Origin: JANNNF01 sp963772935
GTDB lineage: Bacteria; Pseudomonadota; Alphaproteobacteria; Rhodobacterales; Rhodobacteraceae
Length of the DNA stretch: 64,000 nucleotides
Reading direction: 5' to 3'
Assembly: GCA_963772935.1 (NCBI GenBank)
Contig: CAVYZK010000004.1
Coordinates: forward strand, 310,001 to 374,000
The notes under the pieces were generated by a model. The model saw nothing but the letters and a program-made list of their open reading frames with translations, did not search any database and had not been told where the DNA came from. Made by a program: the position numbers and the translations under genes. Shown piece by piece: positions 53,951 through 63,859 of the stretch. Position 1 is the stretch's first letter. Each line of letters begins with the position of its first letter.

Positions 53951-54430
53951 TCAGGTGGCGGCGTCAAACTGGAACCGCACGGCGCTGTCGGTTTCTGATC
54001 CACAGGTGGGATCGTTGCCGCCCGACTGGATGGTTGCCGTGACACCAGTGTCAAAATCGAGCCGCGTGCAGCCCATATCGTCCTTCGAATAGTCGAAGGG
54101 CGCGCCTTCGGGCGGTGCCAAAGCGGTGGCGAGGATTTCCGACGCGGTGGCGCTGTCGATGCTGGTGCTTTCGACGTGGCAGAAGCTGCCATCGTCGGCG
54201 ATGTAGAGGAAGGTATCTTCGCCCGCGCCGGGGAAGAAATAGGTCAGGCCTTCCTCGCCATCATCCGACCGCGTCCATTGCAGCGCGTCGAGCATGGCCT
54301 GGGTCAGATCAAGCTGGCCGCCACCCGACATGCAGGCAAGATAGCCTTCGACCAGTTGGTTCTGCGGATCGGCATCTTGGGCCAAGGCGGGTGTGGCGAG
54401 GAGGGCCAGCAGGGTAAGGGGGCGGATCAT
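53951..54430 (-). CDS. Exported hypothetical protein
   Basis: Protein of 159 residues with a clear signal peptide (MIRPLTLLALLATPALAQ) and an acidic mature part containing four cysteines that could form disulfides. No family recognised. The start at 54430 is fixed by the signal peptide; the upstream extension to 54505 looks spurious. Confidence 0.68.
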   Translation of the reverse strand: MIRPLTLLALLATPALAQDADPQNQLVEGYLACMSGGGQLDLTQAMLDALQWTRSDDGEEGLTYFFPGAGEDTFLYIADDGSFCHVESTSIDSATASEILATALAPPEGAPFDYSKDDMGCTRLDFDTGVTATIQSGGNDPTCGSETDSAVRFQFDAAT

Positions 54431-54561
54431 GCGGGCCAACACCGCCTTGCGCCGCAGGAGCGGCTTGGGCTGGGCGTGGGAGAAGGCGGTTTGCATGATG
54501 TTCAAGGTCCGTTACATTTGGTTGGGTCGGATGGAGATCCACCCTGTGATTGCCTGTCAGA

Positions 54562-55074
54562 TCAACGTCCTATCAGCACAGCACGATACAGACCGCGGCC
54601 ATTGAAAGTCCCGGCGGGCTCAAGCGCAAAAACAGTGCCTTTGGGCCCTTTGGCACTAACCGCACCCGAGGATGGATCTATCGACATGGCATTGGTCGCG
54701 GCTACAGCGAGTGCCATCTGGATGCCAACTTTGTTCGCATCATCCCGCGATCCGAAAACCATCGAGCAGCGCGCTCCCGTCAGCTTGATCGAGAGATCGA
54801 GACTCTGGTGGTAATAGGTGCCGGTGGATGGATGCTGGCGAAATGGCATAGTTCCCAAGACAGCCGGAGCTTTGCTGAAACTTGGCGCTGTCTCCACGCA
54901 GACCTGAGAGAAAATTGCAGACGCCGACGTGGTGCTGACTGCCGAACTTCCCGGCCCAACCGGGCCGGACGGCGCTTTTGACGGCGCAGTCGCCCCCCCT
55001 GTGTTGGTTGCGGGTACACAACCACAAAGGGCCAACGACAATCCTGCAATCGCAAATATGGGAAAGCGCATCAC
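54562..55074 (-). CDS. Putative lipoprotein
   Basis: Protein of 170 residues with a lipoprotein signal (LSLALCGC), a Pro/Ser/Thr linker and an unrecognised C-terminal domain. The start is an ATG pair. It lies 3 bases after the sucC stop, so it is transcribed with sucC. Confidence 0.68.
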   Translation of the reverse strand: MMRFPIFAIAGLSLALCGCVPATNTGGATAPSKAPSGPVGPGSSAVSTTSASAIFSQVCVETAPSFSKAPAVLGTMPFRQHPSTGTYYHQSLDLSIKLTGARCSMVFGSRDDANKVGIQMALAVAATNAMSIDPSSGAVSAKGPKGTVFALEPAGTFNGRGLYRAVLIGR

Positions 55075-55077
55075 CCC

Positions 55078-56271
55078 TTACCCCCGAACCGCCTTCACAA
55101 TCTTCTCGGCGCCGTCTTTCAGATCATCTGCCGCGATCACGTTCAGGCCGGATTTGCGGATGATGTCTTTGCCCAGTTCCACATTGGTGCCCTCCAGACG
55201 GACCACCAGCGGCACCTTCAGGCCCACCTCTTTCACCGCCGCAATCACGCCTTCGGCGATGATGTCGCAGCGCATGATGCCGCCGAAGATGTTGACGAGG
55301 ATGCCTTTGACCTGCGGGTCAGAGGTGATGATCTTGAACGCCTCGGTCACTTTTTCCTTGGTCGCCCCGCCACCCACGTCCAGGAAGTTGGCAGGCTCGG
55401 CCCCGTACAGCTTGATGATGTCCATCGTGGCCATCGCAAGGCCTGCGCCGTTGACCATGCAGCCGATTTCGCCATCCAGCGCGATATAGTTCAGGTCGAA
55501 CTTGGACGCGGCCAGTTCCTTGGGGTCTTCTTCGGTTTCATCGCGCAGTGCCATGATATCGGCGTGGCGATAAAGGGCGTTGCTATCAAAGCTCATCTTG
55601 GCATCAAGGCATTTGATGTTGCCATCAGTGCCGACCATCAGAGGGTTGATTTCCAGCATCTCCATGTCTTTTTCGACAAAGAGTTTGTAGAGGGTGCGCA
55701 GCAGGCTGACGCATTGCTTGATCTGCCCGCCTTCCAGACCCAGCGAAAACGCCACGCGGCGGCCGTGGAAATCGGAAAAGCCTGATGCCGGGTCGATGCT
55801 GAAGGACAGGATCTTTTCGGGCGTGTCGTGGGCTACATCCTCAATATTCATCCCGCCTTCGGTGGAGGCGACAAAGGAAATGCGGCTGGAGGCGCGATCC
55901 ACCAGAATGGCGAGGTACAATTCCCGCGAGATATCAGAGCCGTCTTCGATATAGATGCGGTTGACCTGCTTGCCCGCAGGCCCGGTCTGATGCGTGACCA
56001 GCGTGCGGCCCAGCATCTGGCGCGCAAACTCTGCCGCCTCACCCACCGATTTCGCCAGACGCACGCCGCCTTTTTCGCCTGCTTCGGGTTCCTTGAACTT
56101 GCCCTTGCCCCGGCCACCGGCGTGGATTTGGCTTTTCACCACCCACAGCGGGCCGTCAAGTTCACCTGCCGCGGTCTTCGCCTCTTCGGCGCGCAGCACC
56201 ACGCGGCCATCAGACACCGGCACGCCATAGCTGCGCAGCAGGGCTTTGGCTTGGTATTCATGGATGTTCAT
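55078..56271 (-). CDS. sucC: Succinyl-CoA synthetase beta subunit
   Basis: Protein of 397 residues. ATP-grasp domain (MNIHEYQAKALLRSYGVPV start, VVKSQIHAGGRGKG nucleotide loop, LEINPLMVGTDG) and the CoA-ligase domain (GCMVNGAGLAMATMDII, then NIFGGIMRCDIIAEG). It is the first gene of the suc block, with three TGTGATCACA sites upstream. Confidence 0.96.
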   Translation of the reverse strand: MNIHEYQAKALLRSYGVPVSDGRVVLRAEEAKTAAGELDGPLWVVKSQIHAGGRGKGKFKEPEAGEKGGVRLAKSVGEAAEFARQMLGRTLVTHQTGPAGKQVNRIYIEDGSDISRELYLAILVDRASSRISFVASTEGGMNIEDVAHDTPEKILSFSIDPASGFSDFHGRRVAFSLGLEGGQIKQCVSLLRTLYKLFVEKDMEMLEINPLMVGTDGNIKCLDAKMSFDSNALYRHADIMALRDETEEDPKELAASKFDLNYIALDGEIGCMVNGAGLAMATMDIIKLYGAEPANFLDVGGGATKEKVTEAFKIITSDPQVKGILVNIFGGIMRCDIIAEGVIAAVKEVGLKVPLVVRLEGTNVELGKDIIRKSGLNVIAADDLKDGAEKIVKAVRG

Positions 56272-56377
56272 CGGCTGTCCCGTCGGTTGGATATTTGCGG
56301 GTGTGATGCCATGAAATGGGGGTTGGGCAAAACATCATTCTGCAAGATCAGACAAATTCGCGCGGAAAAGTGGGGTT

Positions 56378-56429
56378 TGTGATCACACCGTCAAATCTTG
56401 TGATCACACCCTGAAAATTTGTGATCACA
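56378..56429. promoter_or_regulatory. Three TGTGATCACA operators at 21-bp spacing upstream of sucC
   Basis: Perfect 10-bp palindromes at 56378-56387, 56399-56408 and 56420-56429, each usually preceded by T and A/T-rich spacer (AAAATT). The start-to-start distance is exactly 21 bp, two helical turns. Located 107-158 bases before sucC. The same motif and spacing occur before sdhC. Confidence 0.8.
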
Positions 56430-56473
56430 TGTAAGAAATCCTTTACCTGCAAGGTGAGTTGCTTGCGCGGTGG

Positions 56474-57658
56474 TCAGTTGAGATAGAGCGTCAGCAGCAT
56501 CGCTTCGCCCTGCATCATGCTTTCAAACGCCGACCAACTGGCCCCGGACGCAAGCTGGCCCTTCTGCAGATAGGGCAGCGCACTGGTGCCTTGAATCCAG
56601 CCCGCCAGATCAATCGGGGCGGGGTCGGTGAACATCCGCGCGACGTTCACCCCGGCCCCAGACACCCGCCAATAGGGCACCAGCAGATCGCCCGTCAGGA
56701 TTTTATCCATCTCGTCCAGCACACCCAGCCAGGTCGCCCCGGTGCCCGGCGGCAGTTGCAGCCCAAGCGCGGATGTCTGCGAGTTATTCGGCAGCCATTC
56801 CTGCACATTGTCTTTTTCCAGCGCGACGCGCGCCCAGAAGATGCGGTTGTCGGCCACCATGGCGCGCAGATGGCCATGGGCCGAGGTGGCGCGAGCCGGG
56901 TCGGGCGTCTGGCGCAGCATGTCGATCACGACATAGGCGGGGTCGATGAAGGTGCCGAACGATTGGTCATAGTCGGTGGGGCCAGTGGAAAGGGCTGCCA
57001 TATCGGCGCGGGCCTGAACCATGCGGGTCAGGGATGCGGTGGGGTCATAGGCCAGCACCACATCGGCAATGCCGCCCAGCATATGGGTATAGGCCGACAG
57101 CCAAGCTGCATCGGCGGCATCAAAGCGGATTACCGGGGCGGGGGTGGCGGGGTCGCGGTTCGCCCATTCCCAGCCCATCAGGATCGGGCCTGCAATATCC
57201 AACAGGTTTTCGCCCGCATCCCGCGTGGTGTTGGCGTTCACGTCAAACCAAAGGTCGGCAAGGTTGATCTCTACCCCGAAATCGGCGGTGTCGGGGATGG
57301 TGGTCAGCGGCGCGCGGGCGGCATCCATCCCGGTGCTGACACCTTCAAACAGGCGGGCGATGACTGTGGGGTCAAAGACGGGCGGGGCGGGGTTCGGCTC
57401 CAGCGGCAGCGACAGCATTGGCAGCATGCCGGTGGGGTCGGTCAGGCCAGCAGCCCAGCGGGTTTGCAGCGTAATTTCAACGGTATGCAGGAAACGCAAC
57501 CCGCCCAAGGCGAACTGGTCGGCCTCGGTGGGGGCGGGCTGGGCCTCTAGCTGCGTGATGGTGGCAGCAAGCCCCTTCGTGCCGATCTCGGCGGACAGGG
57601 TTTGGGCGGTGGCGGGCAGGGGCAGGGCCAGAAGGCAGGTCAGAACAGCCGTCCGCAT
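56474..57658 (-). CDS. Exported protein of unknown function
   Basis: Protein of 394 residues with a signal peptide (MRTAVLTCLLALPLPATAQ). The mature part is rich in Ala, Pro and Thr, with long predicted helices and no motif I recognise. The start at 57658 is fixed by the signal peptide. It lies between mdh and sucC on the same strand, 95 bases after mdh, and may be co-transcribed with mdh. Confidence 0.72.
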   Translation of the reverse strand: MRTAVLTCLLALPLPATAQTLSAEIGTKGLAATITQLEAQPAPTEADQFALGGLRFLHTVEITLQTRWAAGLTDPTGMLPMLSLPLEPNPAPPVFDPTVIARLFEGVSTGMDAARAPLTTIPDTADFGVEINLADLWFDVNANTTRDAGENLLDIAGPILMGWEWANRDPATPAPVIRFDAADAAWLSAYTHMLGGIADVVLAYDPTASLTRMVQARADMAALSTGPTDYDQSFGTFIDPAYVVIDMLRQTPDPARATSAHGHLRAMVADNRIFWARVALEKDNVQEWLPNNSQTSALGLQLPPGTGATWLGVLDEMDKILTGDLLVPYWRVSGAGVNVARMFTDPAPIDLAGWIQGTSALPYLQKGQLASGASWSAFESMMQGEAMLLTLYLN

Positions 57659-57752
57659 CTCAAACCTCATTGCAAAGGGGCTACAAATGCAGAATGCGCG
57701 CCAAGCGGCGCGCATTCAATAGGGTTTGAGGTAAGGGATTCCCCCCGCAGGA

Positions 57753-58715
57753 TCAGGCCAGCGACGGGTCGATGGCCTTGCAGGCGGCGACAAGGCCTTT
57801 CACCGCATCGACCGATTTGTCGAACATGGCCTGTTCGTCTTTCGTCATGGTGATGTTGACCACACGTTCCACACCGCCCGCGCCGATCACGGTGGGCACA
57901 CCCACATACATGCCGGTCAGACCAAGCGCGCCATCGACATAGGCCGCGCAAGGCAGCAGGCGCTTCTGGTCTTTCAGGAAGGCTTCGGCCATTTCGATCG
58001 CGCTGGTCGCGGGGGCATAGAAGGCGGACCCGGTTTTCAGCAGGCCAACAATCTCGGCCCCGCCATCGCGGGTGCGCTGCACGATGGCGTCCAGCTTTTC
58101 CTGCGTGGTCCAGCCCATCGCCACCAGATCGGGCAAGGGGATGCCGCCGACGGTGGAATAGCGCACCAAGGGCACCATCGTGTCGCCATGACCGCCCAGG
58201 ACGAAGGCCGTCACGTCGCGCATCGAGACGTTGAATTCAACGCTCAGGAAATGGCGGAAACGGGCCGAGTCCAGCACGCCCGCCATGCCGACGACCATAT
58301 GGTGCGGCAGACCGGAGAATTCGCGCAAGGCCCAGACCATGGCGTCCAGCGGGTTGGTGATGCAGATCACGAAGGCGTTCGGGGCATGCGCCTTGATGCC
58401 CTCGCCCACGGCTTTCATCACTTTCAGGTTGATGCCCAGCAGGTCATCCCGGCTCATCCCCGGCTTGCGCGGAACGCCTGCGGTGACGATGCAGACATCG
58501 ACGCCCGCGATATCAGCGTAGGAATTGGCCCCCTTGATGGACGCGTCAAACCCTTCGGAGGGCCCGGATTGCGCGATATCCAGCGCCTTGCCCTGCGGGG
58601 TGCCTTCGGCGATGTCGAAGAGGATGATGTCGCCGAGTTCTTTGATCGCCGCGAGATGGGCGAGCGTGCCGCCGATCTGTCCTGCACCGATCAAGGCAAT
58701 CTTGGGTCTGGCCAT
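57753..58715 (-). CDS. mdh: Malate dehydrogenase
   Basis: LDH-like NAD-dependent malate dehydrogenase of 320 residues. Rossmann motif ALIGAGQIGGTLAHLAA, substrate loop with VTAGVPRKPGMSRDDLL, CITNPLDAMVWA, and the catalytic histidine in VLGGHGDTMVPLVRYS. Oxidises malate to oxaloacetate. The start at 58715 (MARPKIAL) is the normal one; the longer frame is not coding. Confidence 0.96.
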   Translation of the reverse strand: MARPKIALIGAGQIGGTLAHLAAIKELGDIILFDIAEGTPQGKALDIAQSGPSEGFDASIKGANSYADIAGVDVCIVTAGVPRKPGMSRDDLLGINLKVMKAVGEGIKAHAPNAFVICITNPLDAMVWALREFSGLPHHMVVGMAGVLDSARFRHFLSVEFNVSMRDVTAFVLGGHGDTMVPLVRYSTVGGIPLPDLVAMGWTTQEKLDAIVQRTRDGGAEIVGLLKTGSAFYAPATSAIEMAEAFLKDQKRLLPCAAYVDGALGLTGMYVGVPTVIGAGGVERVVNITMTKDEQAMFDKSVDAVKGLVAACKAIDPSLA

Positions 58716-58913
58716 GTTGGGTCTCCGTGTCGAGGTTAAACACATCTGTTCGGGCAGGGGGGTAAGCCGATATTCCGGCTGTGGCAAGGGTTTCGGCGCT
58801 TGGTTTGGCCTCTTTGCTGGTGGGGGCGCAATGTTTGCGCTAAACGCCAGCGGGTGGGGTGGCGTCTGTTGCAGATGCGGGCTTTGCTGCAATGGACGAG
58901 GCTGGGGGCAGGC

Positions 58914-59663
58914 ATGGACGGCGGGTATTTCTGGGTGGCCGCAACGATTGCCGCCGTGCTGGTGGGCATGGGCAAGGGCGGCATGCCGGTGGTGGGGATG
59001 CTATCGGTGCCGGTGCTGTCACTGGTGATCTCGCCCGTGGCGGCGGCGGGGTTGCTGCTGCCGGTCTATGTGGTGTCGGACATGTTCGGGCTGTACGCCT
59101 ATCGCGCCGCCTTTGACCGGCGGGTGCTGGCGATCATGGTGCCGGCGATGACTTTGGGGGTTGGCGTTGGCTGGGCGACCGCGTCGGTGGTGCCGGAAAA
59201 TGTGGTCACAGTGCTGGTGGGGCTGATCGGGCTTGCCTTTGCGCTGAACCTGATATTCCGGCGCAATGCGGTGGTCGAGCCCAAGCCTGCTGCCGTTGCA
59301 CCGGGGGTGTTCTGGGGGGTAATCACCGGCTTTACCAGTTTTGTCAGCCACGCGGGCGGCCCGCCCTATCAGGTCTATGTGCTGCCCCTGCGGTTGTCGA
59401 AAGTGGTGTTTGCGGGCACGTCCACCATCGCTTTTGCGATTATCAACGCGATAAAGCTGATCCCTTACTATGCCTTGGGCCAGCTTGATCTGGCCGATCT
59501 GAAGGTGGCGGCCCTGCTGATGCCTCCGGCGGCGGTTGCAGTGTTTGCCGGGGTTGCGCTGGTAAAATGGCTGCCAGAGGCTGTGTTTTTCAAAGCGGTA
59601 ACATGGGCGCTGTTGCTGATATCGGTCAAGCTGATCTGGGATGGATCATCGGGCTGGCTGTAA
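58914..59663 (+). CDS. TSUP (TauE/SafE) family membrane transporter
   Basis: Protein of 249 residues with seven or eight helices and the TauE/SafE repeats (VGMGKGGMPVVGMLSVPVLSL at the start, GFTSFVSHAGGPPYQVYVLP in the middle). Such proteins export sulfonates or sulfite-like anions. The start at 58914 is chosen because it begins the first helix. Divergent from mdh. Confidence 0.85.
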   Translation: MDGGYFWVAATIAAVLVGMGKGGMPVVGMLSVPVLSLVISPVAAAGLLLPVYVVSDMFGLYAYRAAFDRRVLAIMVPAMTLGVGVGWATASVVPENVVTVLVGLIGLAFALNLIFRRNAVVEPKPAAVAPGVFWGVITGFTSFVSHAGGPPYQVYVLPLRLSKVVFAGTSTIAFAIINAIKLIPYYALGQLDLADLKVAALLMPPAAVAVFAGVALVKWLPEAVFFKAVTWALLLISVKLIWDGSSGWL

Positions 59664-59667
59664 GGCA

Positions 59668-59694
59668 AAAGGGCGCCGAATGGCGCCCCTTAAA
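59668..59694. terminator. Bidirectional terminator between TSUP and CsbD genes
   Basis: Stem AGGGCGCC with GGCGCCCCT and a GAAT loop, flanked by AAAA and TTAAAA. It serves the convergent genes on both strands. Confidence 0.8.
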
Positions 59695-59714
59695 ACCGAT
59701 CAGCGGACAGGCAA

Positions 59715-59927
59715 TCAGGCCTTGTCTACGCCTTTTTTCACAGCATCTGCCGCGTCCTTGATGGCATCCTTGGTCTTGCCGACCGCTTGCTGCGCCTCGC
59801 CTTTGCGTTCCTGAACAACGCCTTCGGCTTGCAGCTTTTCGTTGCCGACCAGTTTGCCTGCGGCTTGTTTCACGTTACCCGCAGCTTCATTTGCCAAGCC
59901 TTTGATTTTGTCACCGGTGCTGGACAT
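59715..59927 (-). CDS. CsbD family stress protein
   Basis: Protein of 70 residues, hydrophilic and helical, with CsbD features (GDKIKGLANEAAGNVKQAAG). The family is induced in general stress in many bacteria, with unknown mechanism. AAGGA lies just upstream of the ATG. Confidence 0.92.
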   Translation of the reverse strand: MSSTGDKIKGLANEAAGNVKQAAGKLVGNEKLQAEGVVQERKGEAQQAVGKTKDAIKDAADAVKKGVDKA

Positions 59928-60016
59928 CGTAGGTTCCTTGTTCTGAGTTCACTGTTGCAGATGTTCATACAACGCCTGCTTTCAGCGATCGGTTCCCGCG
60001 ATGGTTTCGGATTATT

Positions 60017-60334
60017 TCAGGCGGGTTCGCCCTTGGCGGGCAGGTCTTCGGCGATGGGTTCGAACCCCTCGCCCGACGCTACAAGGCACATGGCACCATC
60101 GGGCAGGGTCACTGTAATCGTCCAGGTGCCAGAGGCTGCGCTGGCGAACAGTTCCATCACCGAATTGTTGGCCGCAATCCCCATGCCGCGACGGGTTTCG
60201 TCGTATTTCGTGGCCAAGGTCGCCAGCACCTTGTCGCGCGGGCCGCATTGCGGTGCGGCCTGTACGGCGTGGGTGGCAAGCAGCACACCGGCAAATCCAA
60301 GCGACAGCGCAAGCATCATCTTTGTCATCGTCAT
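60017..60334 (-). CDS. Small exported hypothetical protein
   Basis: Protein of 105 residues with a signal peptide (MMLALSLGFAGVLLATHAVQA) and a short mature domain (CGPRDKVLATLATKYDETRRG, TWTITVTLPDGAMCLV) with two cysteines. This looks like a small family seen in Rhodobacterales, of unknown role. The open frame continues upstream only as antisense of the lyase gene. Confidence 0.75.
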   Translation of the reverse strand: MTMTKMMLALSLGFAGVLLATHAVQAAPQCGPRDKVLATLATKYDETRRGMGIAANNSVMELFASAASGTWTITVTLPDGAMCLVASGEGFEPIAEDLPAKGEPA

Positions 60335-60526
60335 TCGCCTTTCTGTCGGCGCGGAATGCGCCACTGGGCCAAGGCTGCGCCCGAGTCTCTGCGAAACGGT
60401 TAACGCGGCGGTCAAACCTGTCGGGGGCGACATTGGTCGGGTATTTCTGCAATGCAGCAAAATTGGCCTTGCTGAAAATACCGCAAAGCTGCATTGAAAC
60501 GTAATATTCTTGCGAGTGGAGGAATC

Positions 60527-61375
<849 letters not shown>

Positions 61376-61419
61376 CGGCAGGGTGGCCGCGATTGCAGCG
61401 ACCTTGAAAGGGCAGCCAT

Positions 61420-61965
61420 ATGGGAATGTTGATCGCAGGGATGGTGCTGTGGTGGGGGGCGCATCTGTTCAAACGGGTGGCTCCGGGGCCGCGCGCGGCG
61501 CTTGGGGCCAAGGGCATGGGTCTGGTCGCCGTGCTGATCGTGCTGTCGGTGGTGCTGATGGTGCTGGGCTATCGCGGGTCGGATTTCATTCCGGTGTGGA
61601 CGCCGCCTGCGTTTCTGACCCACCTCAACAACCTGTTGATGATCTTCGCTTTTTATCTGTATGCCGCCAGCGGGGCCAAGACGCGGATCACCCGCATCAT
61701 CCGCCATCCGCAGCTTACGGCGGTCAAGGTCTGGGCCACGGCGCATCTGCTGGTCAATGGCGATCTTTCGTCGATCATCCTGTTTGGCGGCATGCTGGCC
61801 TGGGCCGTGGTGTCGGTGATCGTGATAAACCGGGCCGGGCCTGCTTGGGTGAAACCGCCCGTCGCCCCTGCGCGCAAGGAAGTGACGACCGTTGTTGCGA
61901 CGCTGGTTGTGGTGGGGCTGGTAATGGCCATCCACAACTGGCTGGGTGTGCAGCCTTGGAGCTAA
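61420..61965 (+). CDS. NnrU family membrane protein
   Basis: Membrane protein of 181 residues with five helices and the NnrU-like HPQLTAVKVWATAHLLVNGDL stretch. NnrU was named from denitrification clusters, but the family is broad and no nitrite or nitric oxide reductase genes are here. It lies 44 bases after the lyase gene and 4 before the DUF1737 gene, so it is in the mcl-mch operon. Confidence 0.87.
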   Translation: MGMLIAGMVLWWGAHLFKRVAPGPRAALGAKGMGLVAVLIVLSVVLMVLGYRGSDFIPVWTPPAFLTHLNNLLMIFAFYLYAASGAKTRITRIIRHPQLTAVKVWATAHLLVNGDLSSIILFGGMLAWAVVSVIVINRAGPAWVKPPVAPARKEVTTVVATLVVVGLVMAIHNWLGVQPWS

Positions 61966-61969
61966 GCTG

Positions 61970-62173
61970 ATGAAACTGTACCGTTTTCTGTCGGATGACG
62001 ACACATCTGCCTTTTGCCATAAGGTGTCTGCCGCGCTGAACAAAGGGTGGGCGCTGCATGGCGACCCCACTTACGCCTTCGATGCCACGCGCGGCGTGAT
62101 GCGCTGCGGACAGGCGGTGGTGAAAGAGGTGCATGGCGAATATGCGCCGGATATGAAGTTGGGCGAGGCGTGA
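61970..62173 (+). CDS. DUF1737 family protein
   Basis: Protein of 67 residues, DUF1737-like (YRFLSDDDTSAFCHKVSAALNKGW, then LHGDPTYAFD). Unknown function. The start at 61970 follows the NnrU stop by 4 bases; mch starts 10 bases after its stop. Confidence 0.88.
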   Translation: MKLYRFLSDDDTSAFCHKVSAALNKGWALHGDPTYAFDATRGVMRCGQAVVKEVHGEYAPDMKLGEA

Positions 62174-62183
62174 TTTGGTGACG

Positions 62184-63215
62184 ATGAAGACCAATGCGGG
62201 GCGGTTCTTTGAGGATTATGCGGTCGGTCAGACACTGATCCACGCCGTGCCGCGCACCGTGTCTGGCGGGGAACGCGCGCTGAACCATGCGCTGTACCCC
62301 GCCCGTCACGCCCTCTATTCGTCGGATGAATTTGCCCGCAGTTGCGGGTTGCCAGCCTCGCCCATCGACGATCTGGCGGCCTTTCATCTGGTGTTTGGCA
62401 AGACGGTGCCGGATGTCAGCCTGAATGCCATTGCAAACCTTGGCTATGCCGATGGGCGCTGGCTGGCTCCGGTGTATCCGGGCGATACGCTGCGGGCGCA
62501 AAGCACGGTGATCGGGGTCAAGGAAAACTCCAACGGCACCTCGGGCGTGGTTTATGTGCGCACCACGGGGTTGAACCAGCGCGACCAAGCGGTGCTGGAC
62601 TATGTGCGTTGGGTGATGGTGCGCAAGCGGGATGCGGGGGCCGCGGCCCCGGTCGCGGTGGTGCCGACATTGGCAAAGGTGGTGGCCCCAGAGGCGCTGG
62701 TGATCCCGCAGGGCCTTGATTTCACGCGCTATGACTATGCCCTGGCAGGTGAGCCGCACCGTTGGGGCGACTATACCGTGGGCGAAACCATCGACCATGT
62801 GGACGGCGTAACGGTTGAGGATGCCGAACATATGCTGGCGACGCGGCTGTGGCAGAACACGTCCAAAGTGCATTTCGATGTAAGTCAGCGCCCCGATGGC
62901 AAGCGGCTGATCTACGGTGGGCATGTGATATCGATGGCGCGGGCGCTGTCGTTCAATGGGCTGGCCAACGCGCAGATGATCGTTGCGCTGAACGGCGGCG
63001 CGCATGCCAACCCTTGCTTTGCGGGCGATACGATCAGGGCATGGTCCGAAGTGTTGGACCACGCACCTACTGCCGCGCCGGGGGTGGGGGCGATCCGCCT
63101 GCGGCTTGTGGCGACCAAGCAGGGGGCGACGGCTTTTGCCTTGCGGGGGGAGGACGGGAAATACGCGCCCGAGGTCTTGCTCGATCTGGATTACTGGGCG
63201 CTGATGCCGCTGTAG
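62184..63215 (+). CDS. mch: Mesaconyl-C1-CoA hydratase
   Basis: Protein of 343 residues with two MaoC-like hot-dog domains (GRFFEDYAVGQTLIHAVPRTV at the start; GDYTVGETIDHVDGVTVEDAEHM in the second). It interconverts mesaconyl-CoA and beta-methylmalyl-CoA in the ethylmalonyl-CoA pathway for acetate assimilation. A TTG at 62175 and a GTG at 62178 are alternative starts; the ATG at 62184 is used here. Confidence 0.92.
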   Translation: MKTNAGRFFEDYAVGQTLIHAVPRTVSGGERALNHALYPARHALYSSDEFARSCGLPASPIDDLAAFHLVFGKTVPDVSLNAIANLGYADGRWLAPVYPGDTLRAQSTVIGVKENSNGTSGVVYVRTTGLNQRDQAVLDYVRWVMVRKRDAGAAAPVAVVPTLAKVVAPEALVIPQGLDFTRYDYALAGEPHRWGDYTVGETIDHVDGVTVEDAEHMLATRLWQNTSKVHFDVSQRPDGKRLIYGGHVISMARALSFNGLANAQMIVALNGGAHANPCFAGDTIRAWSEVLDHAPTAAPGVGAIRLRLVATKQGATAFALRGEDGKYAPEVLLDLDYWALMPL

Positions 63216-63283
63216 GGGCAGCGGGGAAGCAAGAAGACTCGCGTTCTTTCGGGAATCCAACAGCGGGGCAATAGGGCCGATTT

Positions 63284-63314
63284 TGTGATCACACCCCGAA
63301 AATTCGTGATCACA
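63284..63314. promoter_or_regulatory. Two TGTGATCACA-type operators at 21-bp spacing upstream of sdhC
   Basis: Sites TGTGATCACA (63284-63293) and CGTGATCACA (63305-63314), exactly 21 bp apart. The next 21-bp step (63326-63335, TTGGCAAGTT) keeps the flanking CTGAAAATTT but has lost the palindrome. They lie about 150 bases before sdhC, inside the 250-base gap after mch that otherwise shows no gene. Confidence 0.8.
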
Positions 63315-63465
63315 AACCTGAAAATTTGGCAAGTTTAGCGGAAACATGCTGCACCTGCGGCGTTCAAACAGGTGACAGCGCGGAAAATTACGCTAGACAG
63401 AAGACAACAAGCCAACGCGCGCCCGCACAGCATCGGGCCGCAGCCAGCGACGAGAGGGACATGTT

Positions 63466-63849
63466 ATGGCTGAAGCGAAACAGGTGCAGCGCCCCCTTTC
63501 CCCGCACCTTCAGATTTACCGCCCGCAACTGACCAGCTTTACCTCAATCCTGACCCGCATCACCGGCAATGCGATGGCGGTGACGGTGGTGCTGATCGTG
63601 TGGTGGCTGCTGGCGGCGGCGTCGGGCGAACATTACTTCCGTACGGCAAACTGGGTGCTGACCTCTTGGTTTGGCGATATCGTGCTGACGGCCTCGGTTC
63701 TGGGGATGTGGTATCACCTGCTGGCGGGGTTGCGGCATCTGTATTTCGATAGTGGCCGGGGTCTGGATATTCCGACCGCCGAAAAGCTGGGGATCGCCTG
63801 TATCGTGGGGTCGGTGGTGCTGACCATTCTGACCGTCATCGTGCTGTAA
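63466..63849 (+). CDS. sdhC: Succinate dehydrogenase cytochrome b556 subunit
   Basis: Membrane subunit of 127 residues with three helices. The family start RPLSPHLQIYRPQLTSFTSI and the heme-ligand region MWYHLLAGLRHLYFD are clear. It anchors SdhAB and carries heme b and the ubiquinone site. First gene of the sdh operon. Confidence 0.95.
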   Translation: MAEAKQVQRPLSPHLQIYRPQLTSFTSILTRITGNAMAVTVVLIVWWLLAAASGEHYFRTANWVLTSWFGDIVLTASVLGMWYHLLAGLRHLYFDSGRGLDIPTAEKLGIACIVGSVVLTILTVIVL

Positions 63850-63859
63850 GGGGGCCATC

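Noticed and set aside
56378..56429. Classical CRP sites
   Set aside because: CRP half-sites TGTGA and TCACA need a 6-base spacer; here they abut directly, so a different regulator is more likely.
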